Assembly (NCBI GenBank): GCA_050945275.1
Contig: JBMNSQ010000077.1
Span: forward strand, 1 to 8,325
DNA length: 8,325 nucleotides
Origin: JAAYWY01 sp050945275
Lineage (GTDB): Bacteria; Bacillota; DTU030; DUMP01
Reading direction: 5' to 3'
How positions within the stretch are numbered: the stretch's first letter is position 1; each line of letters starts with the position of its first letter. Below the pieces are notes generated by a model. That model made no database searches and was not told the DNA's origin. It worked only from the letters and a program-made list of their open reading frames with translations. Shown piece after piece: positions 1 to 7,216 of this stretch. Both the position numbers and the translations under genes were made by a program.

Positions 1-816
1 CTCAAGCTGCCCTTACCCATCGTAGCTTTTCGTTCCTACGGCGGTTATGGTGTTTTTGCTGCCACTGGAACAGCCATCTGGGCAGGTATAATGTTGTCTT
101 GGTTTTATTTCCTACCGCTAGCATACCCTGGTTATTATCCCCGGCCAATTTTGATGGGCCAAGAAATCCGACAGATGCTGCCTTTTTCGGCTGGCAACTA
201 CTTGGCTGAGCTACTGAACCGAACACCTACTCTAGTTTACCCCTTGTTAGTATTAAACGTTTGTGGAGCCGAACAAAGCGCCTTTTTCTACATCGCCTGG
301 ATGCTGGCTATGGTTCTTACCGTAATTCCAACGGGTATTGCCCAATCTCTTTTCGCCGAAGGCTCTTATGAGCCAAGAAAACTGTGGCTCTTAACCAGAA
401 AGAGCTTGGCTCTGGCTTTAGTATTGGCAATACCCGGAGCTCTACTTTGTATATTGGTAGGCGGGTGGTTTTTGCATCTCTTTGGCCCTGGCTACTTAGA
501 GCACGGCTTGGGTGTAGTCCGCCTGCTTAGTGTTACCGTGATTCCGCATTGCCTAAATGCCTTGTTTACTGCTGTTAACCAGGTGCAAAAAAGAGTCCAT
601 CTAGTTGTTGCCCAAGGGGTTGTCTTAGCTTCTATTGCCTTGGGGGTGGGTTCTTTTCTACTGAAGAAAACGGGCCTTGTAGGAATTGGTCTCGGTTATC
701 TTATAAGCCACTTGGCAGTAGCTGTTTTGATAATAGGGCCTTTACTGCGGGCAATGAAAAAACCAGTAGTAGAGGAAAGTGAGCCGCAAATAACCGTTTT
801 CCATCATGTGAACTAA
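1..816 (+). CDS. Polysaccharide flippase (Wzx/MOP superfamily), C-terminal part
   Basis: Likely inner-membrane flippase that moves lipid-linked oligosaccharide units across the membrane for surface polysaccharide assembly. The frame is open from base 1, so the 5' end lies outside the window; the ATG at 91 is internal (no ribosome binding site, and the upstream frame already encodes a membrane segment). The visible 271 residues contain about seven hydrophobic segments separated by short basic loops, the layout of the second half of MOP-family exporters. The phrases FSAGNYLAELLNRTPTLVYP and FGPGYLEHGLGVVRLLS resemble Wzx-like proteins. The tail is short and charged. A sugar-nucleotide epimerase follows 36 nt downstream on the same strand, which supports a polysaccharide locus. 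The transported substrate cannot be deduced. Family call is fairly firm; specific function is inference. Confidence 0.8.
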   Translation, partial: LKLPLPIVAFRSYGGYGVFAATGTAIWAGIMLSWFYFLPLAYPGYYPRPILMGQEIRQMLPFSAGNYLAELLNRTPTLVYPLLVLNVCGAEQSAFFYIAWMLAMVLTVIPTGIAQSLFAEGSYEPRKLWLLTRKSLALALVLAIPGALLCILVGGWFLHLFGPGYLEHGLGVVRLLSVTVIPHCLNALFTAVNQVQKRVHLVVAQGVVLASIALGVGSFLLKKTGLVGIGLGYLISHLAVAVLIIGPLLRAMKKPVVEESEPQITVFHHVN

Positions 817-852
817 CTCACATCTTCCACTGACGGGGAAAGAAGTGATAGT

Positions 853-1809
853 ATGACTAAGGTTTTGGTTACCGGAGGTGCCGGCTTCATTGGCTCCCAT
901 GTGGTGGATGCCATAATCAGTCTAGGCTATGAAGCCGTCGTAATAGATAATTTGACAACTGGTAAATTAGATAACATAGATAAGAACGCCCGATTTTATC
1001 CTATCGATATTAACGATAATAAATTAAAGCAGATTTTTACTAAAGAGAAACCAGATTATGTAATCCATCTGGCCGCACAAACCCAAGTAAGCAGTTCGAT
1101 CACCAATCCGAGATTCGATGCCAACATCAATATCAATGGTACCATTAGCCTTCTTCAACAATGTGCTTTGCACCGGACAAAAAAAATAATCCTCTCTTCT
1201 TCAGGCGCAGTTTATGGCAACAGCCAAAATCTACCCCTTAAGGAGGACCAACAAGCAGGGCCAATTTCGTTTTATGGATTGTCTAAATATGCGGCAGAGC
1301 TCTATACTCAACTATTTGGAACCTTGCATGAGTTAGACTACACCATTTTGCGCTATGCCAATGTATATGGCCCTCGTCAGAATCCGCATGGCGAAAGCGG
1401 CGTCCTAGCCATCTATATAAGCAATTTACTAACTAATAAAGACCTGATCGTTCACGGAGACGGTGAACAAACTCGCGATTTCATATTTGTAAAAGATGTT
1501 GCTAAAGCCAATCTGCAGGCTCTTCATTACGGCAGCCGGGAAACAGTAAATATTAGCTCCAATACAGAAACCAGTATCAACCAGTTGATTAGTGAGCTAA
1601 GCAGCTTAGTTATAAATCAACTAAAAGTAAAATATATGGAACCAAGACCGGGTGATATCAAACACAGCTGCCTAGACAATAACAAAGCACGCTGCCTCCT
1701 TCGCTGGCAACCTGCATACTCATTGACAGAGGGGCTAGAAGAAACCATCGCGTACGTTACCAATCCCAACTATGTCAAAGAGACACATCAGGCGAAGGTT
1801 TCTAACTAA
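853..1809 (+). CDS. NAD-dependent UDP-sugar epimerase (GalE-like, extended SDR)
   Basis: Complete 318-aa extended short-chain dehydrogenase, probably a UDP-glucose/UDP-N-acetylglucosamine 4-epimerase or related enzyme supplying sugar nucleotides for polysaccharide synthesis in the cytoplasm. The N-terminus carries the Rossmann motif TGGAGFIG (residues 7-14), and D32-N33 ends the second strand, as expected for NAD binding. The catalytic elements are SSSGAVYG (115-122, S117 aligning with the catalytic Ser/Thr of GalE) and YGLSK (Y141, K145). RYANVYGPRQ (168-177), GDGEQTRDFIFVKDVAKA (202-219) and PRPGDIKHS (265-273) match the substrate-binding half of the family. Length fits the shorter epimerases of this group. 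The ribosome binding site is weak (AAAGAAG before ATG). The gene appears more AT-rich than the operon to its right, and polysaccharide loci are often exchanged. Epimerase versus dehydratase cannot be fully separated, but the intact YxxxK and absence of dehydratase-specific features favour an epimerase. Confidence 0.88.
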   Translation: MTKVLVTGGAGFIGSHVVDAIISLGYEAVVIDNLTTGKLDNIDKNARFYPIDINDNKLKQIFTKEKPDYVIHLAAQTQVSSSITNPRFDANININGTISLLQQCALHRTKKIILSSSGAVYGNSQNLPLKEDQQAGPISFYGLSKYAAELYTQLFGTLHELDYTILRYANVYGPRQNPHGESGVLAIYISNLLTNKDLIVHGDGEQTRDFIFVKDVAKANLQALHYGSRETVNISSNTETSINQLISELSSLVINQLKVKYMEPRPGDIKHSCLDNNKARCLLRWQPAYSLTEGLEETIAYVTNPNYVKETHQAKVSN

Positions 1810-2029
1810 CAATAAGTATCCAAGAGACCATAAATATCGAGCTCATTAATCTAAGCTCGTAATCATATAGCCTTAGAAGAGCCAAAGAGCCATTGATGCT
1901 GGTTTGTAATTTCTACTTTTTTCGCGCGACTCCTGCCATAAAAGTACAATTATTTTTTTGCAGGCATGCAGGTCCCATTAGGCAACAAATCTCAAGACAA
2001 ACTAAAAGGGAGCTAGCGCCCCTTAAGCT
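1810..2029. other. Convergent intergenic region
   Basis: This 220-nt gap lies between the plus-strand epimerase and the minus-strand hydF, both ending into it. No credible gene is visible. It contains a 6-bp inverted repeat (CGAGCT at 1838-1843, AGCTCG at 1854-1859) that could slow transcription of the epimerase but lacks a following T-run. A second pair, TACTTTT at 1914-1920 and AAAAGTA at 1940-1946, sits beside T-tracts. A minus-strand terminator-like hairpin near hydF is listed separately. The region probably marks the border between the polysaccharide locus and the hydrogenase-maturation operon. Confidence 0.6.
2000..2024 (-). terminator. Probable rho-independent terminator of the ABC-hydEF operon
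   Basis: Read on the minus strand, starting 5 nt after the hydF stop codon, the sequence forms AAGGG-GC, loop GCTA, GC-(T bulge)-CCCTT. This is a 7-bp stem with one bulged base, followed by TTAG and TTTG, an interrupted T-tract. Position directly after the last gene supports a terminator. The U-tract is imperfect, so efficiency is uncertain. Confidence 0.55.
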
Positions 2030-3265
2030 CTAGGAAACCAAATCCAATCCCAAAGGAGCCAGAGTTCGCGGCAAAATGCCTTGAGCGTAGGCTAAAAACA
2101 CACCGTAATTAACCATGGGCACTTTTGCATCCAAGGCCTGAGTTTGACGAACCAGCATCTCACGCCGGTTGATCATGCAGCTGCCGCAGTGAATTATGAG
2201 CTTGTACTGGCTTAGGTTCTCGGGAAAATCGCTACCGGCGTACCAAGAAAAGTCCAGCTTGGCCCCGACAATTCCCTCCAACGCCCGCGGGATTTTATTG
2301 CGTCCGATGTCGTCACCGATGGGATGATGGGTGCAGGCTTCGGCAATTAGAACTTTATCGTTAGCTTGCAGGTTTTTTATGGCCTGGACACCCTCCACTA
2401 AATGATCCAGATCCCCTTTATAACGGGCAAAGAGAATAGAAAAAGATGTAAGGGGAACCTCCGGTGGCAGCGCGGCGGCCACTTGTTTGAACACCTGGGA
2501 GTCGGTTATTACCAAAGCCGGTGGATCTTTAAGCTTGGCCAACGCGTCAGCCAAGCCATCCTCTTTAACCACCAAGACCTGGGCGTTGTTATCTAAAAGG
2601 TCACGCAAAGTTTGGACCTGGGGCAGAATCAGCCGGCCAGCAGGAGCTTCAATATCGCAAGTTGTGACCATAATTACTAAATCATCGGGCGAGATGAGAT
2701 CGCCCACAATGGTTTCAGGGCGGGTCTCGATGGGAGCTTGATGTTTGATCTCCTCCCGAAGAACATCAATACCATTGCCAGTGACCACACTCACAAAGAC
2801 CTGTTTCCCGGGCAGCTGCTGTTCCTGCTTGAAAAGGGCAGCATTAAAGCCCTCGACCAAGTCTATTTTGTTATGCACTATGATATAAGGTATCTGCTGC
2901 TGGCGAAAATAATCGACTAACTCTTTTTCTTGCGGGCCTGGAGCGTCGTCAGCAGCTAAAATTAGCAGGGCCAAATCCACTTTTCGCAGTACCTTGCGAG
3001 CAGCAGCGACCCTCAGCTGGCCCAAAGCACCCATGTCGTCCAAACCAGGAGTATCGATAAATACCACCGGTCCGAGGGGCTGCAGTTCCATGGGTTTATA
3101 GACGGGGTCAGTGGTAGTGCCCGGGGTGTCGGAAACCACAGCCACTTGCTGCCCGGTCAAGGCATTGATTAGGCTGGATTTACCCACATTACGCCGGCCA
3201 AAAATACCAATGTGCAGGCGTAGTCCACGGGGTGTCCGTACTAAAGCCGGTTCGCTTAAAGTCAT
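2030..3265 (-). CDS. hydF: [FeFe]-hydrogenase maturation GTPase/scaffold HydF
   Basis: HydF is the cytoplasmic scaffold on which the two-iron subcluster of the [FeFe]-hydrogenase H-cluster is completed before transfer to apo-hydrogenase. The product is 411 aa. Its N-terminal Ras-like GTPase domain has a P-loop GRRNVGKS (23-30), the switch threonines in SDTPGTTTDPV, DTPG (71-74), NKID (132-135) and a VVTGNGI G5 region. The C-terminal cluster-binding domain has C-T-H-H (C311, H313) and H-C-G-S-C (H359, C360, C363), the diagnostic HydF signature CxH...HCxxC. The start is the ATG at 3265: GGGAGGT lies just upstream, and an in-frame extension to 3328 would overlap hydE. Only 5 nt separate it from the hydE stop, so translation is probably coupled. 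Identification is secure. Confidence 0.96.
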   Translation of the reverse strand: MTLSEPALVRTPRGLRLHIGIFGRRNVGKSSLINALTGQQVAVVSDTPGTTTDPVYKPMELQPLGPVVFIDTPGLDDMGALGQLRVAAARKVLRKVDLALLILAADDAPGPQEKELVDYFRQQQIPYIIVHNKIDLVEGFNAALFKQEQQLPGKQVFVSVVTGNGIDVLREEIKHQAPIETRPETIVGDLISPDDLVIMVTTCDIEAPAGRLILPQVQTLRDLLDNNAQVLVVKEDGLADALAKLKDPPALVITDSQVFKQVAAALPPEVPLTSFSILFARYKGDLDHLVEGVQAIKNLQANDKVLIAEACTHHPIGDDIGRNKIPRALEGIVGAKLDFSWYAGSDFPENLSQYKLIIHCGSCMINRREMLVRQTQALDAKVPMVNYGVFLAYAQGILPRTLAPLGLDLVS

Positions 3266-3270
3266 TTTGT

Positions 3271-4332
3271 TTACCTCCCTGGTTTTAAGCTGTGTCCGTA
3301 GCTCGAAGATATTGGCCGCCCCATACACTGCAGCAGCTCCTGAGCTTTGGCCAACTCCCCGGCGGCCTCACTTTGGTTACTGCACCGGGGATAAATCTGG
3401 TAGCTTAGACGATACTCTAACGGGGTAATATTGGGCATCACCACATTAGAACCCCATTGTAGGCCCTTTTGGCGACCAGCTGGATCCAGCGTACCTAAAG
3501 CCGTAGTAGCTGGTATATGAGCCCAAGGCAAAAACAGCCGACAAATAGCTACCGTACGCAAGGTAAGGTCCACATCTCCCGGTGGGACATGAGCCAGGGG
3601 GGTATCCGGATCAGGAATAAACGGGCCGATGCCCACCATGTCCAGCTGGAGTTCCTTGAGAAGTAGTAAATCGGAAGCCAGTGTAGACAGCGTCTGGCCC
3701 GGTAACCCAACAATATGCCCGGACCCAACCTGATAGCCAATACGGGCCAGGTTTTCCAAACAGTGAAGCCTATCGGTAAGACTTTGTCCGGGATGAAGAT
3801 TTTGGTACAGGTCTGGATCACTAGTTTCGAACCGAAGTAAAAACCGATCGGCTCCGGCTAGAAAAAGATCCCTGTATTCCAGGTAGCTGCGTTCGCCAAT
3901 GGATAAGGTCACCGCTACATCTAGCTTCTTTATCCGTTCCACCATCTGAGCGAGGATTCTAGTGCTATACCACAAGTCTTCGCCCGATTGCAGTACCATA
4001 GTACGGTAACCTAGACGAACCCCTTCGGCGGCAACGGCAACGATCTCGTCTGGATCCAGCCGGTAGCGGCGAGCCTTGGTATTGCTACGACGCAACCCAC
4101 AGTACAGGCAATCATTGTGGCAGTAGCTGGAAAACTCTATCAACCCGCGCAGGTGTACTTCGTCACCGACATTTTCCCGACGCGCCTTGTCGGCCGCCGC
4201 TTGAAGTACAGTTTCCTCCTGCCTTGTCGATTGAAGAAGGCCGATGATCTCCTCTCGACTTATCTGGTCAACATTGCAAAGCGAACATAAGTCAGAACCA
4301 GCTATATAAGCCGCTTCCGGCCGATTTATCAT
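3271..4332 (-). CDS. hydE: [FeFe]-hydrogenase maturase radical SAM protein HydE
   Basis: HydE is a radical S-adenosylmethionine enzyme that acts with HydG and HydF in building the diiron subcluster, converting the HydG-derived Fe(CO)2(CN)-cysteine synthon. The 353-aa product has the HydE-type cluster motif in HLRGLIEFSSYCHNDCLYCG (C71, C75, C78), then QSGED, the VTLSIGE strand, LLRFETSDP, HIVGLPGQT and DMVGIGPFIPDPDTPLA, all close to characterised HydE and unlike BioB or PylB. The start is the ATG at 4332: GGAGGAG lies 6 nt upstream, and a TTG at 4347 sits inside that site. The C-terminal cysteine trio that holds a second cluster in Thermotoga HydE is not present; only C317 remains near there. 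An N-terminal CSLC pair (C16, C19) is unusual. It follows the binding-protein gene by 46 nt; that gap has a weak promoter-like pair (TTTTTG, 16 nt, TATTAT). Confidence 0.96.
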   Translation of the reverse strand: MINRPEAAYIAGSDLCSLCNVDQISREEIIGLLQSTRQEETVLQAAADKARRENVGDEVHLRGLIEFSSYCHNDCLYCGLRRSNTKARRYRLDPDEIVAVAAEGVRLGYRTMVLQSGEDLWYSTRILAQMVERIKKLDVAVTLSIGERSYLEYRDLFLAGADRFLLRFETSDPDLYQNLHPGQSLTDRLHCLENLARIGYQVGSGHIVGLPGQTLSTLASDLLLLKELQLDMVGIGPFIPDPDTPLAHVPPGDVDLTLRTVAICRLFLPWAHIPATTALGTLDPAGRQKGLQWGSNVVMPNITPLEYRLSYQIYPRCSNQSEAAGELAKAQELLQCMGRPISSSYGHSLKPGR

Positions 4333-4378
4333 AGTTCTCTCCTCCAATGAGTTTACCTTCGTATAATACTCTTCTAAA

Positions 4379-5365
4379 TTAGGGCAAAAACGACGTATCC
4401 ACCATGCCTAAAATCAACTCTTTTGTGTCCACATCCGCTTTCATCAGGCCTGTCTCTTTAAGAAATTCAGTGGTCTTTTTCATTTCTTCAATAGCCTCAT
4501 CATCTAGGTCCAAGGAAAAATCATACTTGGGAAATATAGCTTTCACATCTTCTATATCCATGTTGTTCTCTTCCGCTGTCATAATCAGAACCTGCTCTTC
4601 GTATTCCTTTACATAATCCACTGCCGCCTGCTGAGCTATTAGGTAACGTCGAACCAGCTGTGGATACTTATTAGCAAAATCAGTGCGGACAGCCACTACA
4701 ATTTGAGCATTGATCAAACCCTGACCGTCGGTAAGAAGCCGAGCACTGCCGGAAGCGATAGCTTTAGACAGCAAGGGCTCACCGACAACTGCCCCATCCA
4801 GGTGGCCACTTTGAACTGCAGTGGAAGCATCAGGCAGAGACATATGAAGAAAGTCCACATCTTTATCACTGAGTCCAGTCTTATCCAAAACCGCCACCAA
4901 GAGTTGATGGGCAATAGTGCCTTTGGCTGTAGCCACTTTTTTCCCCTTTAGGTCGGCCAAATTCTGAATAGAGCTATCTTGGGGGACAATGAGGCCAAAT
5001 CCCTGTGGGGCCATGCTGTAATTGGCGATTACTTTCAGGTCTACCCCCTGAGCGCGAGCCAACAAGGCAGACGTACCACCTAGGACCGAGGCAAAATCTA
5101 AGGAACCAGACGCCAACGCCTCGGTCTGCTCCGGACCGGCCACCAAGTTGTGATACTTAAAGTCAATACCATCTTTAGCGAATGCTTGTTCAAACATCTG
5201 TTGATGCTTGGCCACAATAGAAGGTACATTAAGGGGCAAAGACACATAGCTGGCGTTAATTTCCTTTGGTAGCTCCTGATCAGCCGTCTGATCAGTGCCG
5301 CTGCAGCCCACCAGACTTAGAACCACCAATGTTAGGACAATAAACAGGCCTGTCTTTCTATACAA
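4379..5365 (-). CDS. ABC transporter substrate-binding lipoprotein (SsuA/TauA/NMT1 type)
   Basis: Extracytoplasmic solute receptor of an importer of the nitrate/sulfonate/taurine/thiamine-precursor class; the ligand is not evident. The 328-aa product begins with a basic start (YRKTG) and a hydrophobic segment ending in lipobox L-V-G-C (18-21), so it should be lipidated at C21. The mature part has typical family phrases: a substrate-entry region near YVSLPLNVPSIVAKHQQMF, GPEQTEALASGSLDFASVLG, LADLKGKKVATAKGTIAHQL, the inter-lobe GHLDGAVVGEPL, and a helical C-terminus. The start is TTG at 5365, with GGAGGG 6 nt upstream and 2 nt after the ATPase stop. The 69 codons open further upstream are out-of-frame reading of the ATPase gene and lack a signal peptide. 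The tight junction implies co-translation with the ATPase. Family is firm; substrate is open. Confidence 0.9.
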   Translation of the reverse strand: MYRKTGLFIVLTLVVLSLVGCSGTDQTADQELPKEINASYVSLPLNVPSIVAKHQQMFEQAFAKDGIDFKYHNLVAGPEQTEALASGSLDFASVLGGTSALLARAQGVDLKVIANYSMAPQGFGLIVPQDSSIQNLADLKGKKVATAKGTIAHQLLVAVLDKTGLSDKDVDFLHMSLPDASTAVQSGHLDGAVVGEPLLSKAIASGSARLLTDGQGLINAQIVVAVRTDFANKYPQLVRRYLIAQQAAVDYVKEYEEQVLIMTAEENNMDIEDVKAIFPKYDFSLDLDDEAIEEMKKTTEFLKETGLMKADVDTKELILGMVDTSFLP

Positions 5366-5367
5366 GG

Positions 5368-6132
5368 TTATCCCTCCAATTGATTTAGAATATGACGCCG
5401 CAGTTGGTGAAGCCCAGCCCCGGTGCGATCCCGAGGATAAGACAAAGGAACATCTATTATCTCCTTGATTTGGCCTGGCCGTGCTGAGAGAATAATTACC
5501 TTTTGTGCTAGATAAAGCGCCTCTTCGATATCGTGAGTTACCACCAGCAAAGTGCATCCGGTGGTGCGCCACAGATTAAGCAGCTCTGTCTGTAAACGGG
5601 AACGGGTAAAAGCATCTAGAGCGGCAAATGGTTCGTCCAGTAGCAGAAGTTCCGGCCGAGGAGCCAAGGCCCGAGCCAAAGCCACCCGCTGAGCCATGCC
5701 GCCAGACAGTTGGTACGGGTGGGCAGCGGCAAACTCCTCTAAGCCCACTAGCTTTAGTGCCGCCTCCACTAAAGCAGACCGGTAGACCACTGCCACGTCC
5801 CTTAGACCAAAGGCCACATTCTCGGCCACCGTAAGCCAGGGAAAAAGCCTCGGTTCTTGAAATACCAAGCTGCGCTCCCGACCAGTAGTCTTAACCAGCT
5901 TGCCCTGAGTAAAAATAGAACCGGAGGTGGGAACATTAAGTCCGGCAATAAGACGCAGTAACGTGGTCTTCCCACAGCCGCTAGGGCCCACCACCGCTGC
6001 CGCCTGCCCGCGATCTAAAGTAAAAGATATATTAGCAAGAACAGGTAAATCCTCGGTCCCAAGATCAAAACTATGACTTACGGATTTTACTTCCAGATAA
6101 GGTAGTTGAGACTCTTGTGTTGGCTGAATCAC
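5368..6132 (-). CDS. ABC transporter ATPase (SsuB/TauB type)
   Basis: Cytoplasmic ATP-hydrolysing subunit that drives the neighbouring permease. The 254-aa product holds every nucleotide-binding motif in order: Walker A GPSGCGKTT (49-57), Q-loop glutamine in VFQEPRLFPW (Q92), signature LSGGMAQR (142-149), Walker B LLLLDEP (162-168), the D-loop ALD, and the H-loop histidine in THDIEEAL (H200). The sequence around the Q-loop and THDIEEALYLAQKVIILSARPG is typical of SsuB/TauB/NrtD proteins. The start is GTG at 6132, with AAGGAGG ideally placed upstream; a longer reading from a TTG at 6165 has no such site. The stop codon precedes the binding-protein TTG by 2 nt. The usual tight junction with the permease is broken by 283 nt holding a structured element. 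Confidence 0.94.
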   Translation of the reverse strand: MIQPTQESQLPYLEVKSVSHSFDLGTEDLPVLANISFTLDRGQAAAVVGPSGCGKTTLLRLIAGLNVPTSGSIFTQGKLVKTTGRERSLVFQEPRLFPWLTVAENVAFGLRDVAVVYRSALVEAALKLVGLEEFAAAHPYQLSGGMAQRVALARALAPRPELLLLDEPFAALDAFTRSRLQTELLNLWRTTGCTLLVVTHDIEEALYLAQKVIILSARPGQIKEIIDVPLSYPRDRTGAGLHQLRRHILNQLEG

Positions 6133-6180
6133 GCTACCCCTCCTTAACAGCTGGATGCAGAACAAATGGCCATTGGATGT
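6133..6180 (-). promoter_or_regulatory. ATPase gene leader with strong ribosome binding site
   Basis: Immediately before the GTG start of the ATPase gene the minus strand reads AAGGAGG, then 6 nt to the start codon, which decides that start. Further upstream a perfect 10-bp palindrome AATGGCCATT (6165-6174) directly borders the structured element. If the neighbouring element is an omega-RNA, the guide-equivalent bases would come from about 6165-6180 on the plus strand. Confidence 0.6.
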
Positions 6181-6417
6181 TTCTCGTGGCGGCGCATTAC
6201 AACCTAATTCAAAAAAGCGAAGCGGAGCGAGGAGAACCGCCGATGTATGTCCCCACCTTGTAGGGTGAGCAAGTCGAGCCCCGAAGGGGCGAGTTCAGAG
6301 GCGGCCGAGCAAAGCTGAGCTTGGTCTTACTGGCGGTTGTCCGCGCCGCCAGAGAACACTCAGAGGCCCAAAGGGTACACGCAACCCCTGGGTATCAGCT
6401 GCCTAAGAGCTGTAATT
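6181..6417 (+). ncRNA. Structured RNA element, candidate stand-alone HEARO / IscB omega-RNA
   Basis: A closed multi-stem fold fills the gap between permease and ATPase genes, antisense to them. Outer stem: TTCTC-(G)-TGGCGGCGC at 6181-6195 with GCGCCGCCAGAGAA at 6343-6356 (14 bp, one bulged G). Nested stem: AACCGCC 6235-6241 with GGCGGTT 6332-6338. Inside are hairpins CACCT/GGGTG (6254-6267, tetraloop), GCCCC/GGGGC (6278-6290) and GGCCGAGC/GCTTGGTC (6303-6326). On the 3' side are CCCA..GGGT/ACCC..TGGG (6367-6392) and CAGCT/AGCTG (6396-6412). Three G-U pairs would be A-C mismatches on the minus strand, so the plus strand is the RNA strand. The element abuts ATGA at 6418-6421; HEARO RNAs are known to sit directly upstream of ATGA or GTGA and to serve as IscB guide RNAs. 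No IscB or TnpA gene is present. The fold is seen; the HEARO label is recognition without a covariance search. A lineage-specific repeat or other ncRNA is the alternative. Confidence 0.55.
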
Positions 6418-7216
6418 ATGACTGAAGTAAGCACTTCTCTAACCTAGCGAGCGCATTCTCCAACACCATCCCCACCGCCCCAATCACCAGCACCCCACCT
6501 AACACCAGCTCCGGCTGCGATAGCTCTCGAGCTTCCACAATCACATACCCCAGACCCCGCTCAGCGGCGATAAGCTCTGCAGCCGCCAAGGCCCGCCAAC
6601 TATAACCCAGCCCTAGGCGCAGTCCGGTAAAAATAGCCGGAAAAGCAGCCGGAAGATATATTTCCCGAACCAAGGCCCTGGGAGAAAGTTGATATAGCCG
6701 CCCCACTTCCACCAGCTTCGGATCAGTCATAGCTAGGCCATGAATAGTATTTAGAAAAACAGGAAAGAAAGCAGCGTAAGCAATAACAGCGTTCTTAGAC
6801 GCCTCACCGATGCCCAGCCACAGAATAAACAACGGGATCCAAGCGATTGGAGGTATATGCTGCAGGAAACTGAGCGTCCCACCAAAAACATCCCGTCCCC
6901 ACGGCGACAATCCCACCAAAATCCCGAGCGGCAACCCCATGACAAAAGCGAGACCAAAACCGACAAAAACTCGCTGCAGACTAGCCGCAAGATGAATCCA
7001 GAGCGATCCCTCTACTATAAGCCGCCACAGAGCAGCCAACACAGCACGCGGCGGCGGTAACAAATAAGTAGAAGCAAGCTCAAGACTAACTACCAATTCC
7101 CATACCAACAGCACCGCCGCCGGGAACAGCAACCGTCTCCACCAACACAAAAAAGGCCACGCCCGGTTAGTTAAATGATTAACATTGTTAACCGAACAGG
7201 CCTTTTGTGATCTCAT
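6416..7216 (-). CDS. ABC transporter permease (SsuC/TauC type)
   Basis: Inner-membrane subunit that forms the translocation path of the importer. The 266-aa product has an N-terminal cytoplasmic stretch, about six hydrophobic segments, and the EAA loop that contacts the ATPase: EVGRLYQLSPRALVREIYLP (170-189), with conserved G172 and the closing LP. The phrases YLLPPPRAVL, LPLGILVGL, FLQHIPPIAWIPLFILWLGIGEASK and SWRALAAAELIAAERGLGYVI are characteristic of the nitrate/sulfonate/taurine permease family. ATG at 7216 is preceded by GGGAGGG 6 nt upstream. It is the first gene of the operon, behind the promoter at about 7326-7355. The TAA stop overlaps the ATGA at the edge of the structured element, so the last codon may be a product of insertion. 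Confidence 0.93.
   Translation of the reverse strand: MRSQKACSVNNVNHLTNRAWPFLCWWRRLLFPAAVLLVWELVVSLELASTYLLPPPRAVLAALWRLIVEGSLWIHLAASLQRVFVGFGLAFVMGLPLGILVGLSPWGRDVFGGTLSFLQHIPPIAWIPLFILWLGIGEASKNAVIAYAAFFPVFLNTIHGLAMTDPKLVEVGRLYQLSPRALVREIYLPAAFPAIFTGLRLGLGYSWRALAAAELIAAERGLGYVIVEARELSQPELVLGGVLVIGAVGMVLENALARLEKCLLQS

Noticed and set aside
2..226. 74-aa minus-strand open frame
   Set aside because: Lies antisense to the flippase frame, which is clearly coding with membrane segments, and resembles no protein.
1838..1859. Terminator for the epimerase gene
   Set aside because: The 6-bp CGAGCT/AGCTCG stem has a 10-nt loop and no T-run after it.
3111..3428. 105-aa plus-strand frame over the hydE/hydF junction
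   Set aside because: Antisense to two securely identified genes; an antisense shadow of their codon use.
5628..5834. Proline-rich 68-aa plus-strand frame
   Set aside because: Antisense to the ATPase signature and Q-loop region; the proline/arginine-rich composition is a by-product of the opposite strand.
6181..6417. Group I/II intron remnant or riboswitch for the ATPase
   Set aside because: No group II domain V or group I core motif is recognisable, and G-U evidence puts the RNA on the strand opposite the operon, against a cis-acting leader.
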